Origin: Stramenopiles sp. TOSAG23-3
Taxonomy: Eukaryota > Sar
Direction of reading: 5' to 3'
Length of the DNA stretch: 10,104 nt
NCBI GenBank assembly: GCA_900128585.1
Contig: LT642846.1
Span: forward strand, 1 to 10,104
Shown here: piece after piece, positions 7,624 through 10,104 of the stretch
How positions within the stretch are numbered: position 1 is the first letter of the stretch
How the letters are laid out: each line of letters starts with the position of its first letter
Notes under the pieces: generated by a model
Told to the model about the DNA's origin: nothing
What the model saw: only the letters and a program-made list of their open reading frames with translations
Databases searched by the model: none
Position numbers and translations under genes: made by a program

Positions 7624-7827
7624 AATGTTAAAAAAAAAACAATATTTCGTATAATATTATATTTTTTGTGCATGATGATGATGAGCTATGGTGTGATGAT
7701 GATGCAAACAAAACAACAACAAAAAAAAACAGTTTTTTGTTTTTGATGTTTTCAAAAATAATAATGTTATTTTGAAGGATTACTATACCAAGAAAGAAAA
7801 GAGGAAAGTGTACTTTTGGAATTTAAT

Positions 7828-7890
7828 ATGGAAAAACAAATGTGTATGATGGATTTTTATTCCAATGCAAAGTGGGATAATCGGTCATAA
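7828..7890 (+). promoter_or_regulatory. Upstream ORF, 20 codons plus stop, before the DUF579/GT32 gene
   Basis: ATG at 7828 has strong eukaryotic context (A at -3, G at +4) and opens 20 codons ending in TAA 7888-7890. Three further in-frame ATGs lie within it (7840, 7846, 7849). It is in the same frame as the main gene and stops one codon (GCA) before the main ATG at 7894. This repeats the arrangement seen before the LRR gene. The transcription start is unknown, so whether it lies in the mRNA is an inference. Confidence 0.4.
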
Positions 7891-7893
7891 GCA

Positions 7894-9702
7894 ATGTTTT
7901 CCTGTTTTCTTTTCGCGCTTGTGTGCGTTACATGGACGCGGGGGATCCATGCGGAAAGTTGGGACTGTAGCGCAAGCAGTGGCGTCCATGTGCAGTGGGT
8001 TGACTGCACAATGGCAAAGGAAGTTGTGGTCGATGGTGATCTCCAAATCACGGGACGGGAGTCTAGTTGTTCAAAAATTGTTGCCAGCATAGGCGATCGC
8101 CATTTTTCAATTCTGGCGGGTTCGCCTACGTTGACACTGAAGTGGTTGAATTTGACTGGTGGCCGCGTTGTAGGCGTGCACGGAAAAGGCGGGTCTGTGA
8201 ATGTTGGCGCAGGGGCAATACTAAGAATAGAAAATTCTGTCTTTTTCCACAACTATGCAGAGGAGTGCGGTGGTGCGATCAACGTTGATCATAACATGGC
8301 CCTTGTTTCAGTTTTGGAGACGGAGTTTGTGGAGAACAGGGCGGCTTGGGGGGGCGCAATTTTTATCGAAGAGGGAAGTTTGTCTGGGTTGGATTTGTCA
8401 ACGCTTGGGCCGACGGAAACGATAACGGTAAACCATACATTAGTGCTTTCCTGCGTGCCGCACAAAATGGGGATCTGTACTAAAATATTTAAGGGTTTCA
8501 TCGATGACACTTCGGTAAACTCGTTGAATGACGATTCCCTTCCCACGGATACCAAGAGCTTCCAAAACGAGAGAAGTTCATACAGAAAAATCAGTGCAAG
8601 CAGCCTTCCGAAAGGGATGCAAATTGGAATAGACCAGGTAAAAGCAGTCCTGGAAAAGCTACCGACGGATGGAGACTTGCTTGTTTGGGGACTTGGGCAT
8701 GACAGCAAATTTTGGAGGGAACAGACGACAGGGCGAGTTGTATTTCTTGAAAATCACGAGGAATGGTTGAAGAAAATCACGGCTCTAAATCCCGACCTAG
8801 AAGTCTACCGTGTTCAGTACAACACGACCGTGGCGAAGTCGTTCCCGCATTACTCAAAACATCCTGAACGATGGCCTGAACTGGACCTTCGTGGCCAACT
8901 CCCAACGTCTGTGTCGGGGCAGCATTGGGATGTCATTTTAGTAGATGCGCCGCAGGGATATTGTGACAAATGTCCTGGTCGGTGTGCAAGCATCTGGACG
9001 GCCGCAAAACTTTCTTCCACAAACCTGTTTCTTGACGACCTTGGCCGGCACCTCGAGTTCCACATGTCTCACGAAATGCTGGGGGAGCCCGATGGTGTAT
9101 ATGTGAGGGAGCATGGAAGTCTGATGGGGCACTTTATTCGTGGGGAACAGGCAAATATTGCTGTTCAACATTTACCGCGAACACTTCACTTTGTTTGGAT
9201 GCAGAGAAATCTATTAGAAGATCAGTTGGTTTCTGAAAAAGAGGTCGAAAGTGCGCAGAATATACGCAAAATACAGGCGTTGAACCCGGAGTATGAGGTT
9301 CGCCTTTACGACGATGAAGCGTGCGCGTTGGAATGTCAGAACGCTGGTGTTGCAGGGCTGTACGAGTTATATTGTGACGTGCAAACGTGGTCAAGGCGTG
9401 GGCCCCCGGCATGGGCAAAGATGGCACGAGTGTGCCAGTTGGCTCTGCTATACAACCATGGGGGGGTGTACATGAACGTCAGCGTGGAAGTTGGGACACC
9501 GATCTCAAAGTTTTTGGACCCCAGTGCGAAGTACTTGCCGGCAACATCCATTTGCGGGGCTAACCAGGAGGGCCTGTTTTCCATTTCGGGGAGTCTTCCT
9601 AGGCACAGCTATCTGTTTCACTCCATGGAGTTGATGGTCAAATTATGGGATAATAGCAGTGGAGAATTTGAAGGGTTATCGGAGTATTGCTCGGGGTTAT
9701 AA
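7894..9702 (+). CDS. Secretory beta-helix + DUF579 methyltransferase-like + GT32-like glycosyltransferase fusion
   Basis: This 602-residue protein appears to combine three modules. Residues 1-20 form a probable signal peptide (hydrophobic 5-14, cleavage near I-H-A20). Residues about 25-185 look like a short right-handed beta-helix with two Pmp-type repeats, F118-x-N120 to G126-G-A-I and F145-x-E-N148 to G153-G-A-I156. Residues about 255-416 match DUF579, the family of glucuronoxylan 4-O-methyltransferases and IRX15: a SAM-site G266-L-G-H-D-S271, VFLE at 283-286, WDVILVDAPQGY at 345-356 and PGR at 361-363. Residues about 427-545 match the GT32/OCH1-like sugar-transferase core: LPRTLHFVW, LNPEYEVRLYDD at 463-474 and GGVY at 523-526. 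The usual DxD after GGVY is replaced by N528-V-S530, so classic metal-dependent catalysis is doubtful. Five N-glycosylation sequons (N86, N180, N310, N528, N587) fit a secretory route. A role in making or modifying an extracellular or scale polysaccharide is inferred. The start is fixed by an in-frame TAA two codons upstream; G at -3 gives fair context. Stop is TAA. Confidence 0.87.
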   Translation: MFSCFLFALVCVTWTRGIHAESWDCSASSGVHVQWVDCTMAKEVVVDGDLQITGRESSCSKIVASIGDRHFSILAGSPTLTLKWLNLTGGRVVGVHGKGGSVNVGAGAILRIENSVFFHNYAEECGGAINVDHNMALVSVLETEFVENRAAWGGAIFIEEGSLSGLDLSTLGPTETITVNHTLVLSCVPHKMGICTKIFKGFIDDTSVNSLNDDSLPTDTKSFQNERSSYRKISASSLPKGMQIGIDQVKAVLEKLPTDGDLLVWGLGHDSKFWREQTTGRVVFLENHEEWLKKITALNPDLEVYRVQYNTTVAKSFPHYSKHPERWPELDLRGQLPTSVSGQHWDVILVDAPQGYCDKCPGRCASIWTAAKLSSTNLFLDDLGRHLEFHMSHEMLGEPDGVYVREHGSLMGHFIRGEQANIAVQHLPRTLHFVWMQRNLLEDQLVSEKEVESAQNIRKIQALNPEYEVRLYDDEACALECQNAGVAGLYELYCDVQTWSRRGPPAWAKMARVCQLALLYNHGGVYMNVSVEVGTPISKFLDPSAKYLPATSICGANQEGLFSISGSLPRHSYLFHSMELMVKLWDNSSGEFEGLSEYCSGL

Positions 9703-9708
9703 TCCCAT

Positions 9709-9714
9709 AATAAA
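9709..9714 (+). terminator. Candidate polyadenylation hexamer AATAAA
   Basis: A canonical AATAAA begins 7 nt after the stop codon of the DUF579/GT32 gene, which would give a very short 3' UTR. A TGTAA pentamer, the signal used by many green algae, follows at 9780-9784, 78 nt after the stop. Either could be used and neither is proven. Confidence 0.3.
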
Positions 9715-9951
9715 GACATCATCTATAATTAAAGAATTTTAAACAGGCCGCGGAACAGGCACGGTTCGTTACGGTGTGGTGTAATTTCTTTTTTTTTTGA
9801 ATTATAAAAACTATTATATTCGCGAAGTGACAAAGTAAACCTCTTCTACTATTTACACACAGCATATATTATATAATCCCGAATTGAATGACATATATCG
9901 TCGTGGCTTATTTTGTCCAGCTCTATCTCAAATCGGCGGTACCCTGAGCTA

Positions 9952-10027
9952 CTCCTTCTCTCCTCCTCACTCATTCTTCCTCTTCTCTCCTCTTCTTCTC
10001 TTCCTTCTTCTTTTTTTTTTTTTTTTT
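9952..10027. repeat. Polypyrimidine tract
   Basis: This is C/T-only sequence apart from A at 9969 and 9973. It is uninterrupted from 9974 to 10027 and ends in 17 consecutive T. It is rich in CTT/TCTTC units, which are complementary in style to the purine block at 1-166. It may be a polypyrimidine signal or promoter element of a gene beyond the window, or just a microsatellite. Confidence 0.9.
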
Positions 10028-10029
10028 GA

Positions 10030-10059
10030 CTTCTTCTTCGTTCGTCGCGAAGAAAGAAG
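10030..10059. other. Short inverted repeat beside the polypyrimidine tract
   Basis: CTTCTTCTTCG (10030-10040) can pair with CGAAGAAAGAAG (10048-10059), leaving one bulged A and a 7-nt loop. The stem joins the pyrimidine tract to a short purine tract of opposite sense. Its function is unknown. Confidence 0.45.
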
Positions 10060-10104
10060 GAAAATATATTAAGAATATTTTGTTGGGATTCGCGTTGTAT
10101 TTTA

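Larger units (their letters stand above)
7556..7893. other. AT-rich spacer before the DUF579/GT32 gene
   Basis: This spacer holds an imperfect inverted repeat (7584-7623), ATG/CAT trinucleotide runs on both strands (7591-7600, 7672-7706), A-runs, a CAA run with a partly complementary T-rich stretch (about 7718-7745) and the upstream ORF at 7828. There is no AATAAA or TGTAA close to the preceding stop codon. No gene or structural RNA was recognised. Confidence 0.55.
9703..10104. other. AT-rich and pyrimidine-rich 3' flank
   Basis: After the last gene come AATAAA (9709-9714), a small GC-rich patch with the CCGCGG palindrome (about 9747-9780), TGTAA (9780-9784) and AT-rich DNA, then the polypyrimidine tract. 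A frame starting near 9884 translates mostly to Phe/Leu/Ser from the tract and is not credible as a gene. No tRNA cloverleaf could be drawn through the GGTTCG at 9764-9769. Confidence 0.6.

Noticed and set aside
7553-7624. TGA as a sense codon extending the EF-hand/FERM protein by 22 codons
   Set aside because: The extension is encoded by ATC/CAT simple repeat, the protein already ends with a plausible C-terminus, and no gene here shows in-frame TGA; a standard code is sufficient.
7865-8092. 75-codon + strand frame overlapping the start of the DUF579/GT32 gene
   Set aside because: It is out of frame with the main gene, has weak ATG context (C at -3) and no domain; the main frame gives a signal peptide and three modules.
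9746-9784. Possible tRNA because of a GGTTCG-like T-loop in a GC-rich patch
   Set aside because: No acceptor stem, anticodon arm or D arm can be paired around it.
9884-10072. 62-codon frame at the right end
   Set aside because: Most of it is Phe/Leu/Ser encoded by the polypyrimidine tract; there is no independent support.

Overview
This looks like nuclear DNA from a compact, intron-poor unicellular eukaryote, most likely a microalga or other protist. Four long intronless genes all lie on the + strand. They encode eukaryotic families: a COQ8-type kinase, RNI-type leucine-rich repeats, an EF-hand/FERM protein and a secretory-pathway polysaccharide enzyme. No Shine-Dalgarno sites or operon overlaps are visible. 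The genes are separated by about 340-535 bp of very AT-rich DNA full of simple repeats. The DUF579 (GXM/IRX15-like) domain in the fourth gene makes a green-lineage alga attractive, but I cannot fix the group from sequence alone.

Layout. 1-540: a purine-only microsatellite block, then AT-rich DNA and a short TTG repeat. 541-2172: COQ8/ADCK-type atypical kinase (ubiquinone biosynthesis, mitochondrion). 2173-2691: AT-rich spacer with a possible TATA box and a 9-codon upstream ORF. 2692-3963: six-repeat LRR protein with a highly basic C-terminal half. 3964-4498: AT-rich spacer. 4499-7555: 1018-residue protein with paired EF-hands, a talin/MyTH4-type FERM module split by an unassigned insertion, a second EF-hand pair, an acidic Ser-rich stretch and a basic C-terminus ending near two cysteines. 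7556-7893: spacer with an imperfect hairpin and a 21-codon upstream ORF. 7894-9702: secreted or Golgi three-part protein with a short Pmp-like beta-helix, a DUF579 methyltransferase-like domain and a GT32-like glycosyltransferase domain that lacks its DxD metal motif. 9703-10104: AT-rich DNA, then a polypyrimidine tract and a small hairpin.

The four genes do not form an obvious pathway; they look like ordinary neighbours in a gene-dense chromosome. The most unusual items are the beta-helix/DUF579/GT32 fusion with its altered catalytic motif, the EF-hand/FERM/EF-hand architecture, and two genes (LRR and DUF579/GT32) whose upstream ORFs stop exactly one codon before the main ATG in the same frame.
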